A stretch of 64,000 bases of DNA from Streptomyces sp. B21-083 (GTDB taxonomy: Bacteria > Actinomycetota > Actinomycetes > Streptomycetales > Streptomycetaceae): positions 2,852,001 through 2,916,000 of the forward strand of contig NZ_JARUND010000002.1 in assembly GCF_036898825.1 (NCBI RefSeq), given 5' to 3'. Both the position numbers and the translations under genes were made by a program. Within the stretch, counting starts at the first letter, position 1. Each line of letters begins with the position of its first letter. Positions 25,423 through 34,998 of the stretch are shown here, one piece after another. The notes under the pieces were generated by a model, which saw nothing but the letters and a program-made list of their open reading frames with translations, had not been told where the DNA came from and made no database searches.

Positions 25423-27272
25423 TGCGACGCCCGCAGGTTGTCCCAGGTCACCCGCTTCACCAGGCCGTCGACCACCAGCCCCTTGTCGGTCTGGAACTTC
25501 TTCATCGCGGACTCCAGTCCGTCCCCGAACACCCCGTCCACGCCGGTGCCGCCGATGTCGTACCCGCGCTTCATCAGGATGCACTGGACCTGCTTGACAC
25601 GCTTCCCCGTGTCGCCGATCGCCGTGCGGGCCTTGCCCGCGTAGTACGTGCAGTCGGTGACCCAGGGTGCCGCGTCGGGCTCGGTCTCGGACGGGACCGG
25701 AGTCGGAGTGGGGGGCGGAGTGGTGTCCGTGCCGGTGCCGCCGTTCGTTCCGGGGCCGGGGTCGGTGCTCGGGTCCGGCCCCGGAGCCGTGCCCCCGGGG
25801 GTGTCGGTGTCCGAGGGGTCGTTCGCGGCATCACCGCCGCCGTCGTGGTCGTCGGAGACCTGTGACGGGTCGGCGGGGCCGTCGGCGGTCTCCGTGCCGT
25901 CGCCCGAGGTGCTCGGGACCGACTTCCCGTTCGAGGCCCCCGGAGTCGGCGGGGTGTCGCCCGGTCCGGCCGCCGTACCGGGGGACGCCGTCGCGACAGA
26001 CCCCGGCGGCGAGGCGCTCGCCTCGGCCCCCGGGCGGGTGAGGACGAAGACCAGCGCGGCCAGACCGCAGACGGCGAGGGCCGTCACCGCTGCCGGGACC
26101 GGCTTTCTGCGGGCCCAGGCGAGAGCTCCGGCCGGGCGTCGCTGCCCCGGGGACGTCTCGGCGGAAGCGGCGGACGAGCCTGACTGGTCCGCCGCCGGGA
26201 CGGGGGCCGCGTCCTTCACCGGCACCGGAAGCGGCGCCGGGTTCGGGCGGTGGCCCGGGAAGCGCAGCTCCGCCGCGCGTGCGACGGGCACGAGATACAG
26301 CACGTCGTACGCCCGCTGCCGCTCCAGCACCCTGCCGTGCAGCGCCCCCGGCCACCCGGACGCCCCCGCAGGCGCACCGGCATACCCGGCGGCCGCGTCG
26401 ATCAGCGCCCTCGGCGTAGGCCGCCGCTCGGGTTCCTTGGCGAGGCAGGCGGCCAGCAGCGCGCCGAGCGCCGGGTCGGTCGCCGTGATCTCGCCGATCA
26501 GCTCGGCGTCGGGCTCCTCGAAGGCGACCCGGTGCATCACGTCGACGCCGGTGCCGTCGCCGAAGGGGGCCCGGCCGGCCGCCGCGTAGATCAGTGTCCC
26601 GGCGAGGGAGAACACGTCGGACGCCGCGTCACAGTGACCGGTCCTCAGATACTCCGGGGACATGTAGGCGGGCGTGCCGACCCGGTTGCCGGTGCCGGTG
26701 ATGGCGCTCGCGTCGGCGGCCTTGGAGATGCCGAAGTCGATGACGTGGGCGCCCCGCACCGACAGCAGTACGTTGGACGGCTTCAGGTCCCGGTGCACGA
26801 TCCCGGTGGCGGCGAGGTCGGCGAGCGCCTGCCCCAACTCCGCCACCAACCGCCAGACGGCGCCCGGTTCCAGGGCACCGTCCTCCCGTACGGCGTCCGC
26901 CAGGTCGAGCGCGGCGAGATACTCCGTGGCCATCCACAGCAGCTCGTCCTGGAACCCCGTACCGCACAGCCTCGGTGCGCGGGGCGTACGGACCCGGCCG
27001 TGGACCAACGCCTCCTGCTCGAAGCGGCGCCGGAACGTCGCGTCCTCGGCGTACTCCGGGCGGATCACCTTGACGGCGAACAGACCGGGGCTGTCGTCCG
27101 AGGGGCGCGCCAGATAGACCCGTCCCATGCCACCGCTGCCGAGCAGCGCCAACGGCACGTACGGGCCGATGCGTTCGGGGTCGCCGGGACGCAGCGGCAC
27201 GGCGCCGGTCTGCCGCAGCGCGGCCGCCTCACCCGGCGGCGGGCCCGGCGACACCGGATGCTGCTCTGACAC
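25419..27272 (-). CDS. Membrane Ser/Thr protein kinase with C-terminal peptidoglycan-binding domain
   Basis: 617 residues. Kinase domain about 35-300: LGSGGMGRV, K68, HRDLKPSN (160-167), DFG (179-181), GTPAYMSPEY. A membrane span (VPAAVTALAVCGLAALVFVL) is followed by a long Ser/Pro/Gly/Asp-rich external linker and a final domain (VKQVQCILMKRGYDIGGTGVDGVFGDGLESAMKKFQ) of the PG_binding_1 type. The kinase therefore probably senses peptidoglycan or wall state. GTG at 27272 follows a G-run. Confidence 0.9.
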   Translation of the reverse strand: MSEQHPVSPGPPPGEAAALRQTGAVPLRPGDPERIGPYVPLALLGSGGMGRVYLARPSDDSPGLFAVKVIRPEYAEDATFRRRFEQEALVHGRVRTPRAPRLCGTGFQDELLWMATEYLAALDLADAVREDGALEPGAVWRLVAELGQALADLAATGIVHRDLKPSNVLLSVRGAHVIDFGISKAADASAITGTGNRVGTPAYMSPEYLRTGHCDAASDVFSLAGTLIYAAAGRAPFGDGTGVDVMHRVAFEEPDAELIGEITATDPALGALLAACLAKEPERRPTPRALIDAAAGYAGAPAGASGWPGALHGRVLERQRAYDVLYLVPVARAAELRFPGHRPNPAPLPVPVKDAAPVPAADQSGSSAASAETSPGQRRPAGALAWARRKPVPAAVTALAVCGLAALVFVLTRPGAEASASPPGSVATASPGTAAGPGDTPPTPGASNGKSVPSTSGDGTETADGPADPSQVSDDHDGGGDAANDPSDTDTPGGTAPGPDPSTDPGPGTNGGTGTDTTPPPTPTPVPSETEPDAAPWVTDCTYYAGKARTAIGDTGKRVKQVQCILMKRGYDIGGTGVDGVFGDGLESAMKKFQTDKGLVVDGLVKRVTWDNLRASQ

Positions 27273-27376
27273 GGACCCCCCGAATTGATTGTCTACGTAC
27301 GCGAGTTCGCCTCTTCGGCTGCGAGGACGAGGCTAACCCAGTCGAGGCGCGGGTTCAGGGCTTTCGATCAGTTCCG

Positions 27377-27548
27377 TCACGCTGCGCACTCGGTTCGGAT
27401 CCGAAAGGTACCGGTCGACAACTGAGCGCAGTCGTTCGTCACGAAGGTGAAACGGGCCCACCCGACCCCGGGAGCAGCAGGGCGGGGCCGCGGAGTCTTT
27501 GTAGCCGCTCCGGCGCCACGGCGCGACCGTCAGGTCGGTGGATCGCAC
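27377..27548 (-). pseudogene. Decayed DUF397 partner of the XRE regulator
   Basis: The minus strand from 27548 reads RSTDLTVAPWRRSGYKDS, the start of a DUF397 protein. The body then continues only if the frame changes twice (RGPALLLPG, then VGWARFTFVTND), and the central C-V-E-V ... V-R-D-S-K core is missing. DUF397 genes normally follow and overlap Scr1-type XRE genes exactly as here (overlap of 19 bases). I read it as a relic with an internal deletion and frameshifts. Confidence 0.45.
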
Positions 27549-28372
27549 GGCACCTCCGCCAGGATCCGCCCGATGAACCTCCGCGACTCGGCAGGGGGCA
27601 GAGCCTGGTCGCGCAGCGCGTCGTAAATACGGTGCAGCCGGTCGAGCGGGGTGTGTTCGTGGATGAGTTCACCCCGGTGAGCGGTCTCCGTGTAGGCCAC
27701 GGTCCGCCCGCCCGGCAGCTTCAGGAACATCACGTCGGTGCTGTCCAGGCTGCACGGCCCGGCGCTGAAGGGCAGCACCTGGATCGTGAGGCAGGGCCGC
27801 TCGGAGGCCTCCAGCAGGTGCTCCAGCTGCTCGCGCCACGCCCCCGTCTCCCGCAGCGCCATCCGCAGCACGGCCTCGGACAGGATGGTACGGAAATACG
27901 GGCCTTTCTCCCTGGTCAGCAACTCGGCCCGGCCGAGCCGCGCTTCGACCTGCCGGCCGAGTTCCTCGCCCCAGATGTCCCCCGCCGCAAGCACCTCGGT
28001 CGCGTAGCCACGGGTCTGCAGCACGCCGGGAATCCTGGTGACCCCGAAGTGCCAGAGGCCCACCGCCTCCGACTCCAACCGCATGTACTCCCGGTACTCC
28101 TCCTTGAAGACGGTGTGGTCCCCCAGCGCCAGTTCCCAGAGGGTCACCAGCAGCGTGCCCGTGTCGAAGAACTGGTCCAGCGCGGTCACCACATCGGCGC
28201 TGCCGAGCGTGTGGCCGTTCTCCATCTTGCCGAACAGCGAGTAGTCCCAGCCGAGTTTCTCGCCCAGCTGCCGCAGGCTGTTCCCGCCGGCCTCGCGGCA
28301 CGCCTTCAGTTCCTCGGCGAACCGCGCACGCGGCTCCCGGCTGCGACCCGTCGCCGTACGTCGCTGTGGCAT
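27530..28372 (-). CDS. XRE/Scr1-type transcriptional regulator with DUF5753 domain
   Basis: 280 residues. N-terminal helix-turn-helix (SLRQLGEKLGWDYSLFGKMENG), then the DUF5753 ligand-like domain with WHFGVTRIPGVLQTRGYATEVL and VLRMALRETGAWREQLEHLLEAS, as in the Streptomyces Scr1/BldD-associated regulators. ATG at 28372 has GGAGG 6 bases upstream and is preferred over the ATG at 28396. The DUF397 gene that usually pairs with it is decayed, so its partner may be lost. Confidence 0.88.
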   Translation of the reverse strand: MPQRRTATGRSREPRARFAEELKACREAGGNSLRQLGEKLGWDYSLFGKMENGHTLGSADVVTALDQFFDTGTLLVTLWELALGDHTVFKEEYREYMRLESEAVGLWHFGVTRIPGVLQTRGYATEVLAAGDIWGEELGRQVEARLGRAELLTREKGPYFRTILSEAVLRMALRETGAWREQLEHLLEASERPCLTIQVLPFSAGPCSLDSTDVMFLKLPGGRTVAYTETAHRGELIHEHTPLDRLHRIYDALRDQALPPAESRRFIGRILAEVPCDPPT

Positions 28373-28512
28373 GTCGTCCTCCCCCGCACCGGTCATGGAT
28401 TCTCACGCAACGTAATCCACCGACCGCGCAGGGTACCCACAACCGCCGAACGACCGCCTGTACGAGTGAGCCGCGGCCACCACCGCGTCCACCACCACAG
28501 TCACCAGCCCAT

Positions 28513-29700
<1,188 letters not shown>

Positions 29701-29746
29701 TCAGGGCACCCGCGCGGCGCGGGCGTCCCGGCCACCCGCCACGCAG

Positions 29747-29766
29747 AACTAGTACGCGTTCTAGTT
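29747..29766. promoter_or_regulatory. KstR-type operator in the fadA5 promoter
   Basis: AACTAGTACGCGTTCTAGTT is a 20-bp palindrome with a single mismatched pair; its centre TAGTACGCGTTCTA fits TnnAACnnGTTnnA at all but one fixed position. Confidence 0.55.
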
Positions 29767-29871
29767 CTGTCTGCAGTCTGCTGACGGCCCGTCCGGCACC
29801 GCAACCCCCTTGCAGCGCCCGATAACACGAGCGGTGCCCGGAATTCGGGGTGTCGCACCCCTTGCCTCTTC

Positions 29872-29885
29872 TGGAACCCGTTACT
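29872..29885. promoter_or_regulatory. KstR-type half-matched operator upstream of the P450
   Basis: TGGAACCCGTTACT has the AAC-nn-GTT core and matches 7 of the 8 fixed positions of the KstR motif; the last base differs. It lies 66 bases before the P450 start. Confidence 0.4.
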
Positions 29886-29908
29886 ACCTTCTCGACACCC
29901 ACTCATTC

Positions 29909-29923
29909 CTGATGGACCGTCAG
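29909..29923. promoter_or_regulatory. Palindrome CTGATGGACCGTCAG in the P450 promoter
   Basis: Second member of the CTGAYG-nnn-CGTCAG family, 27 bases before the P450 ATG, followed by ATACTGTT. Its position would block RNA polymerase or overlap the -10 region. Confidence 0.4.
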
Positions 29924-29950
29924 ATACTGTTCAGATGACGGGAGTTTTTG

Positions 29951-31189
29951 ATGGCACCCTGCCCCGCGTTGCCCGAAGGGTTCGACTTCACCGACCCTGA
30001 CGTGCTGCAACACCGCGTACCTCTCCCGGAGTTCGCCGAGCTGCGCGCCACCGAGCCGGTCCACTGGGTGTCCCAGCGCCCCGGCATCGCGGGCTTCGCC
30101 GACGAGGGCTACTGGGCTGTCACCCGGCACGCGGACGTCAAGTACGTGTCCACGCACCCGGAGTTGTTCTCCTCCACCACCAACACGGCGATCATCCGCT
30201 TCAACGAGCGCATCGAGCGCGACGCGATCGACGCCCAGCGGCTGATCCTGCTCAACATGGACCCGCCCGAGCACACCCGCGTCCGCCAGATCGTGCAGCG
30301 CGGCTTCACCCCGCGCGCGATCCGCGCCCTGGAGGACAACCTTCGTCACCGCGCGCTCGCCATCGCCGCGAACGCCGCCGCCCGCAACGGCCCCTTCGAC
30401 TTCGTCACCGAGGTCGCCTGCGAACTGCCCCTCCAGGCCATCGCCGAGCTGATCGGCATCCCGCAGGAGGACCGCCTCCGGATCTTCGAGTGGTCCAACA
30501 AGATGATCTCCTACGACGACCCGGAGTACGCGATCACCGAGGAGGTCGGCCAGGAGTCGGCCATGGAACTCATCGCGTACGCCATGAACATGTCCGCCGA
30601 CCGCAAGCAGTGTCCGGCGAAGGACATCGTCACCACGCTGGTGGCCGCGGCGGACGACGGCAACCTCGCCTCGGACGAGTTCGGCTTCTTCGTGCTGATG
30701 CTGGCCGTCGCGGGCAACGAGACGACCCGCAACGCCATCACCCACGGTATGCACGCCTTCCTCACCCACCCCGACCAGTGGGAGCTGTACAAACGCGAAC
30801 GCCCGGCCACCACCGCCGAGGAGATCGTGCGCTTCGCGACCCCCATCGTCTCCTTCCAGCGAACCGCCACCCAGGACACGGAACTGGGCGGCCAGAAGAT
30901 CAAGGAGGGTGATCGCGTCGGCCTGTTCTACTCCTCCGCCAACCGCGACCCCGAGGTCTTCGACTCCCCGGACACCTTCGACATCACCCGCGACCCCAAT
31001 CCGCACCTCGGCTTCGGCGGCGGAGGCCCGCACTTCTGCCTCGGCAAGTCCCTGGCCGTCATGGAGATCAACCTGATCTTCAACGCCCTCGCCGACGCCA
31101 TGCCGGGCCTCACCCTGGTGAGCGACCCACGCCGACTGCGCTCGGCCTGGGTCAACGGCGTCAAGGAACTCCAGGTGAGCGCGGGCTAG
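29951..31189 (+). CDS. cyp125: Cytochrome P450, CYP125-like steroid C26/27 hydroxylase
   Basis: 412 residues. I-helix AGNETT (254-259), ExxR as EIVR (291-294), and the haem loop FGGGGPHFCLG with cysteine ligand C363. The surrounding text (ITHGM-AF--HPDQWELYK-ERP, NPNPHLGFGG, INLIFNA-AD-MP-L) is close to mycobacterial CYP125, which oxidises the terminal methyl of the cholesterol side chain to start its degradation. ATG at 29951 has GGGAG 6 bases upstream. The ferredoxin at 1770-2003 is a plausible electron donor. Whether the substrate here is a sterol, hopanoid fragment or another isoprenoid is unknown. Confidence 0.85.
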   Translation: MAPCPALPEGFDFTDPDVLQHRVPLPEFAELRATEPVHWVSQRPGIAGFADEGYWAVTRHADVKYVSTHPELFSSTTNTAIIRFNERIERDAIDAQRLILLNMDPPEHTRVRQIVQRGFTPRAIRALEDNLRHRALAIAANAAARNGPFDFVTEVACELPLQAIAELIGIPQEDRLRIFEWSNKMISYDDPEYAITEEVGQESAMELIAYAMNMSADRKQCPAKDIVTTLVAAADDGNLASDEFGFFVLMLAVAGNETTRNAITHGMHAFLTHPDQWELYKRERPATTAEEIVRFATPIVSFQRTATQDTELGGQKIKEGDRVGLFYSSANRDPEVFDSPDTFDITRDPNPHLGFGGGGPHFCLGKSLAVMEINLIFNALADAMPGLTLVSDPRRLRSAWVNGVKELQVSAG

Positions 31190-31333
31190 GGCCGGTCGCA
31201 TACTCGGGCCGGCGGCATCCCGGCGTCGCCGGCCCGTCCCCGCGTGAGGCAGGGGCGCATCCACGCCCCGCCCCTGTCTCCGCCCAGCGCCCGCCGTAGA
31301 CTGCGAACGCAACTGCAACTACGACGGTGAGGC

Positions 31334-32269
31334 GTGCCGGTGCGATCCTGGCAGCGTTGTCTGGACGCGGCGGGAGTGGCCGGCGGTACGGACCGCGCCG
31401 CCTATCTGAAGGCCAAGCAGTTCATGCTGAGCCGGGAACCCGCCGGACATCTGGCCGTTCGGCTGCTGATCCCCGCCCACCTCCAGCCCCACGTCCTCGC
31501 CGGATACGCGTTCGCGTCGTTCACGGACGACCTGTGCGACCGGGGCACGGTGGCGGAGCGCACGCATCGCTACGCGGGCTGGGCCGAGCAGGTGCGCACG
31601 GCACTGGACACCGGAACCGCCCGACACCCCCTGCTGCGGGCCTTCCTGCACACCGCCGAGGCACGTGAACTGCCGCGCTCCTGGGTCGATTCGTACCTCG
31701 TCGGGGCCGAAATCGACCTGGACTTCGCCGGGTTCACGACCGAGGACGACTACCAGGCGTACATCGACACGCTCACCTGGCCGTTCCTCATGATCACCTC
31801 GGGCCTGTCGATGCCGGGCGGCGGCAGCCCGGCCTTCGCGGACAGCTGCCGGCTGCTCGCCGACGCCTGCCAGCGCACCGACTTCCTCACCGACCTGGCC
31901 GAGGACCTGGGCGAGGGCCGCCTCTACCTCCCCACCGACGACCTGGAGAAGCACGGCGTCGTACGGTCCGACCTGGAGCGCGGCCGAGACCTCCCCGGTG
32001 TCCGCTCCCTGCTCTCCGCGACCGCGGCGACAGCCCACGCCACCCTCCGCGAGGCCACCCGGATCATCGCCGAACTCCCGGAGGAACAGCGCCCGTTGAC
32101 ACGTTTCGTGATCCTCCTCCACGACCACCGTCTACGCCGGGCGACAGCGATGGGCGCGGCCGTCACCAGGGGGCCGGTCCGGGACAACCCGATCGAGTGC
32201 CTGCGCATACTGGCCCGGGCGCACCGTCCGGGCCTGGCGGTACCCGCGCTGGAAACGAACGCGCGCTGA
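31334..32269 (+). CDS. Squalene/phytoene synthase family protein
   Basis: 311 residues. Trans-isoprenyl synthase features: the first aspartate-rich region YAFASFTDDLCDRG and the second QRTDFLTDLAEDLGEGRLYLP, with the helical pattern of head-to-head prenyl synthases. True enzymes have DxxxD in both; here the first is F-T-D-D-L-C-D and the second D-F-L-T-D, so catalysis is likely but the product (squalene, presqualene or phytoene type) cannot be read. GTG at 31334 follows GTGAGG. It stands alone, without cyclase or desaturase neighbours, downstream of the P450. Confidence 0.8.
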   Translation: MPVRSWQRCLDAAGVAGGTDRAAYLKAKQFMLSREPAGHLAVRLLIPAHLQPHVLAGYAFASFTDDLCDRGTVAERTHRYAGWAEQVRTALDTGTARHPLLRAFLHTAEARELPRSWVDSYLVGAEIDLDFAGFTTEDDYQAYIDTLTWPFLMITSGLSMPGGGSPAFADSCRLLADACQRTDFLTDLAEDLGEGRLYLPTDDLEKHGVVRSDLERGRDLPGVRSLLSATAATAHATLREATRIIAELPEEQRPLTRFVILLHDHRLRRATAMGAAVTRGPVRDNPIECLRILARAHRPGLAVPALETNAR

Positions 32270-32278
32270 GCCGCGCGT

Positions 32279-33667
32279 CTACGCCGCCCGGTGGAAGAAG
32301 AACGGGTCGATCGACGGCGGCACCAGCGTGACGTGGTCCAGGTCGAGCAACTGGTGGTGCACGAAGTCGGCATGGCGCTGATACGTCACACCCGCCGGGA
32401 AGTTGGCATGGTCGGGGGTGTTGTTCCCCGAGAAGACGCCGTAGAAGTCCCGGTCGATCGTGAGCAGCCGCATGTAGTCGCCCAGGAACGGCAGCCCCTG
32501 CCTCTGGGGAACGCCGGCGGGCGCCTGATGCAGCACCTGACGCTCCGCCGGTGTCTGCCAGCCGTCGCCGGTCAGCTCCACCGCCGTCACCCACTGAGCC
32601 TGCGTGAACTGCTGGTAGGCCAGTCCGGTCAGGGAGTCCGAATTCACCGCCAGCGCGGGGTTCTTGGCGTCGGTGATGGTCCGGACGTCGGCGGACCAGT
32701 GCCGGCCGCGGTCGGTCGAGTGCCGTACGTGCAAGGTGTAGTCGGTCCCGGTGAGGCCGCCGACGCGGTCGCACCACGCGACCCACACGCTGCCCGAGTC
32801 GGCGGGGTCCACCGCGATGGAGAGGTCACCGCCGAGGCGTTCCTGTCCCATGATCGCGTTGAACTTCACGAACCGCCTGGTCGCCACCCGCTGGCCGACG
32901 GTCTGGTCCACCGCGTCCGTCAGGTCCTGGAACCGGGTCGGCCCGACACCCCCGTTGTCGTCACGTGTGACCACCACGTCGAAGGTGACGTTCGACCCGT
33001 TCTTCGTCTGCCAGCTCTCGAAGGCGGCGTACACGGTCCCGTCGGGATGCAGGGCGATCCGTACCGGTGGCCCGTCCTGACCCGAGGTGGCGCGCGCCTC
33101 GATCGGGGTGGGTGTGAACCCGGCCGGTGCCGGCGCGGTTCGGGCGTCGACCGAGACGTCCACGGTCGCCGTCCGCGGGCTGTGCTGCCCGAAGTCGTTG
33201 TTGCCGACGTAGACGCGGTCGAGACTGCCGCCGTTCACACCGACGCTCCCGGCCACCACCCACGGCTGGTCCTCCTCGTCCCGCTGGACGAGAACCGCCA
33301 TGGGCGCCGCCGAGCCGATATCCGGCGAGCGCAGGATCTGCATACGGGTGATGCCGGCCTCGGCTGCCTGACCGTTGAGGATGCCCGCGTACAGGGCGCC
33401 TCCCGTCGAGGCGAAACTGACCGAGATGTCACCGGTGCCGAGGCCGTCGGCGCCGCCGGGGACGATGCTGCGCAGCGTCCAGGTGTTGCCGCCGTCGGTC
33501 GAGACGTAGATCGGGGCGAGGGGGCCTCCCATCGGATCGGGGGTGAACGCGGTCGCGACCATCTCGTTCGGCCGCTCGGGGTTGACCGCGATACTCGGTT
33601 CACCGTCCTGGCTGACGTCGCCGCTCAGGGCGACGGGGGTGATGTTGACGACCTTGAGGGTGGACAT
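32279..33667 (-). CDS. BNR/Asp-box repeat protein (sialidase-like propeller)
   Basis: 462 residues without a signal peptide. Repeated Asp-box motifs (S-x-D-x-G-x-x-W), for example YVSTDGGNTWTL and RHSTDRGRHWSAD, indicate a six- or seven-bladed propeller of the sialidase type. The arginine triad and nucleophile needed for sialidase activity are not obvious, so enzymatic function is uncertain. It is the last gene of a three-gene minus-strand operon, 6 bases after the preceding gene. GGAGGTGAG precedes its ATG. Confidence 0.75.
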   Translation of the reverse strand: MSTLKVVNITPVALSGDVSQDGEPSIAVNPERPNEMVATAFTPDPMGGPLAPIYVSTDGGNTWTLRSIVPGGADGLGTGDISVSFASTGGALYAGILNGQAAEAGITRMQILRSPDIGSAAPMAVLVQRDEEDQPWVVAGSVGVNGGSLDRVYVGNNDFGQHSPRTATVDVSVDARTAPAPAGFTPTPIEARATSGQDGPPVRIALHPDGTVYAAFESWQTKNGSNVTFDVVVTRDDNGGVGPTRFQDLTDAVDQTVGQRVATRRFVKFNAIMGQERLGGDLSIAVDPADSGSVWVAWCDRVGGLTGTDYTLHVRHSTDRGRHWSADVRTITDAKNPALAVNSDSLTGLAYQQFTQAQWVTAVELTGDGWQTPAERQVLHQAPAGVPQRQGLPFLGDYMRLLTIDRDFYGVFSGNNTPDHANFPAGVTYQRHADFVHHQLLDLDHVTLVPPSIDPFFFHRAA

Positions 33668-33673
33668 GTGGGC

Positions 33674-34417
33674 TCACCTCCGCGCGGACTGCAGGGTTTC
33701 GAGCTTCTGCACCGGCTGGCGGTCGTCGGGATGGAGAAGCTGGTACGGCGCCCACTCGCTCAGGTCGCCCTCCGTGGCGTGCAGGATCCACATCCCCTCC
33801 TGCTGGGCCTTCGGCTTCGGCACCTTGTACCAGCGGAAGTCCAGGCTGTTGGGGTAGAGCACGGCGACCGGCCCCGGGGTCAGCTTTCCCCGCTCCACGT
33901 GCTCCACGTCGAGCTGCGCGCGCCACCAGTCGGGGGCGTGCTCCGAGGACGGCTCGTCGCCGATCTGCTCCAGCCCCACGACGGTGCCGACGACCACCGC
34001 GTCCGCCTCGTCGGCATGGGCGACCATGTCGGTGTCAGCGATGTCGCGCTGTACCGCGGAGAACGGCATCGCGTCGGCGGTCCTGGCCGCGAGGGACACA
34101 TGCTCCTGGACGGCGTCGGCGGGCAGCCGGCCGACCTCCGTGACGGCGAGGCCCTCGCCGTAGACCGTTCCCCGGGTGAAGAACGCGGCTGCCTCTCCGA
34201 CAACCGGCGGATCGATCTCGGCCGACAGCTGAACGGTGACCTCGCTGCCCGCGAGCCGCTTGAAGGCGTCCGGCGCGTGCAGTACCTCGTCCACCTGGAC
34301 CACGGCCGTCCGTTCGTCGGCCGGCACGTCCGCCATCCGCGCGTCACCGAGACGGGTGACCGTCCCGAGGAAGCTCAGCGGGGCCTTGCGGACCAGTTCG
34401 GTGACATCCTCAGGCAT
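33674..34417 (-). CDS. Hypothetical protein, beta-rich, operon with BNR-repeat protein
   Basis: 247 residues, no signal peptide or membrane segment. Visible features are FLGTVTRLG, TAVVQVDEVLHAPDAFKRLAGSEVTVQL and AVVVGTVVGLEQI, short strands that look like two OB- or immunoglobulin-like beta folds, and a C-terminal WILHATEGDLSEWAPYQLLHPDDR. I do not recognise a family with known function. It lies between the small membrane protein and the propeller protein, with tight spacing (33 and 6 bases), so the three probably work together. Confidence 0.6.
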   Translation of the reverse strand: MPEDVTELVRKAPLSFLGTVTRLGDARMADVPADERTAVVQVDEVLHAPDAFKRLAGSEVTVQLSAEIDPPVVGEAAAFFTRGTVYGEGLAVTEVGRLPADAVQEHVSLAARTADAMPFSAVQRDIADTDMVAHADEADAVVVGTVVGLEQIGDEPSSEHAPDWWRAQLDVEHVERGKLTPGPVAVLYPNSLDFRWYKVPKPKAQQEGMWILHATEGDLSEWAPYQLLHPDDRQPVQKLETLQSARR

Positions 34418-34449
34418 GGCGATGCTCCTTTCCCCAGGGCACCGCTCGC

Positions 34450-34731
34450 CTACCGCGCGGCGGGAGCGGCGGCCGGATGGGTTCTGCGCCACTCGGTCCG
34501 CGCGCCGAGGGCGCACAGGACGGTGACCAGGGCCGTTACGGCCACGACGAGCCACTCGACCGCACCGCTCCCGGCGTCCGGCTCGAAGCCGAACACGATC
34601 TCGATCCAGTCGCGCCGGACGAGCGTCACCAGGAAGAGCAGCGCGGAGAGGCCGCCCAGGGCGACCTCCACCCAGAAGCGTCTACGCACCGGGTTCGGAC
34701 GGTTCAGCGCGTTCAGGACACGGAAGACCAT
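34450..34731 (-). CDS. Small two-span membrane protein
   Basis: 93 residues with two hydrophobic spans (VALGGLSALLFLVTLV and EWLVVAVTALVTVLCALGA) separated by a short loop and flanked by basic ends, so both ends are probably cytoplasmic. ATG at 34731 has GGAGG 8 bases upstream. It is the first gene of the operon with 33674-34417 and 32279-33667. No known family recognised. Confidence 0.65.
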   Translation of the reverse strand: MVFRVLNALNRPNPVRRRFWVEVALGGLSALLFLVTLVRRDWIEIVFGFEPDAGSGAVEWLVVAVTALVTVLCALGARTEWRRTHPAAAPAAR

Positions 34732-34873
34732 TTCGTAGCCTCCCCTCTCGGATTCGGCGCCCGTCCACACCACTGCCCGGAAAGCGGGAAGGGGACTGGG
34801 GCACCGCGGGGGACCTGGGACCTGCGTGGCTGTGCCGAACGCCGATCGCGCGCGGCGAGTGCCCGGGTGTATC

Positions 34874-34911
34874 GGTGTACACCTACGAGGAATATGTACT
34901 ACGTACGTACA
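34874..34911. promoter_or_regulatory. Two palindromes upstream of the BNR operon
   Basis: GGTGTACACC (34874-34883, perfect) and TGTACTACGTACGTACA (34895-34911, one mismatched pair) lie in an AT-richer pocket 140-180 bases upstream of the three-gene operon and 88 bases after the end of the GT87-PAP2 gene. They look like operator sites. Confidence 0.4.
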
Positions 34912-34998
34912 GTCTCCGCGTGCCCCTGCCCCGGGTCAAACCGGGCCGACCCGGCCCGAGGTCAGAGAAACGACGCCCCGGGCCGACCCGCCGACGAT

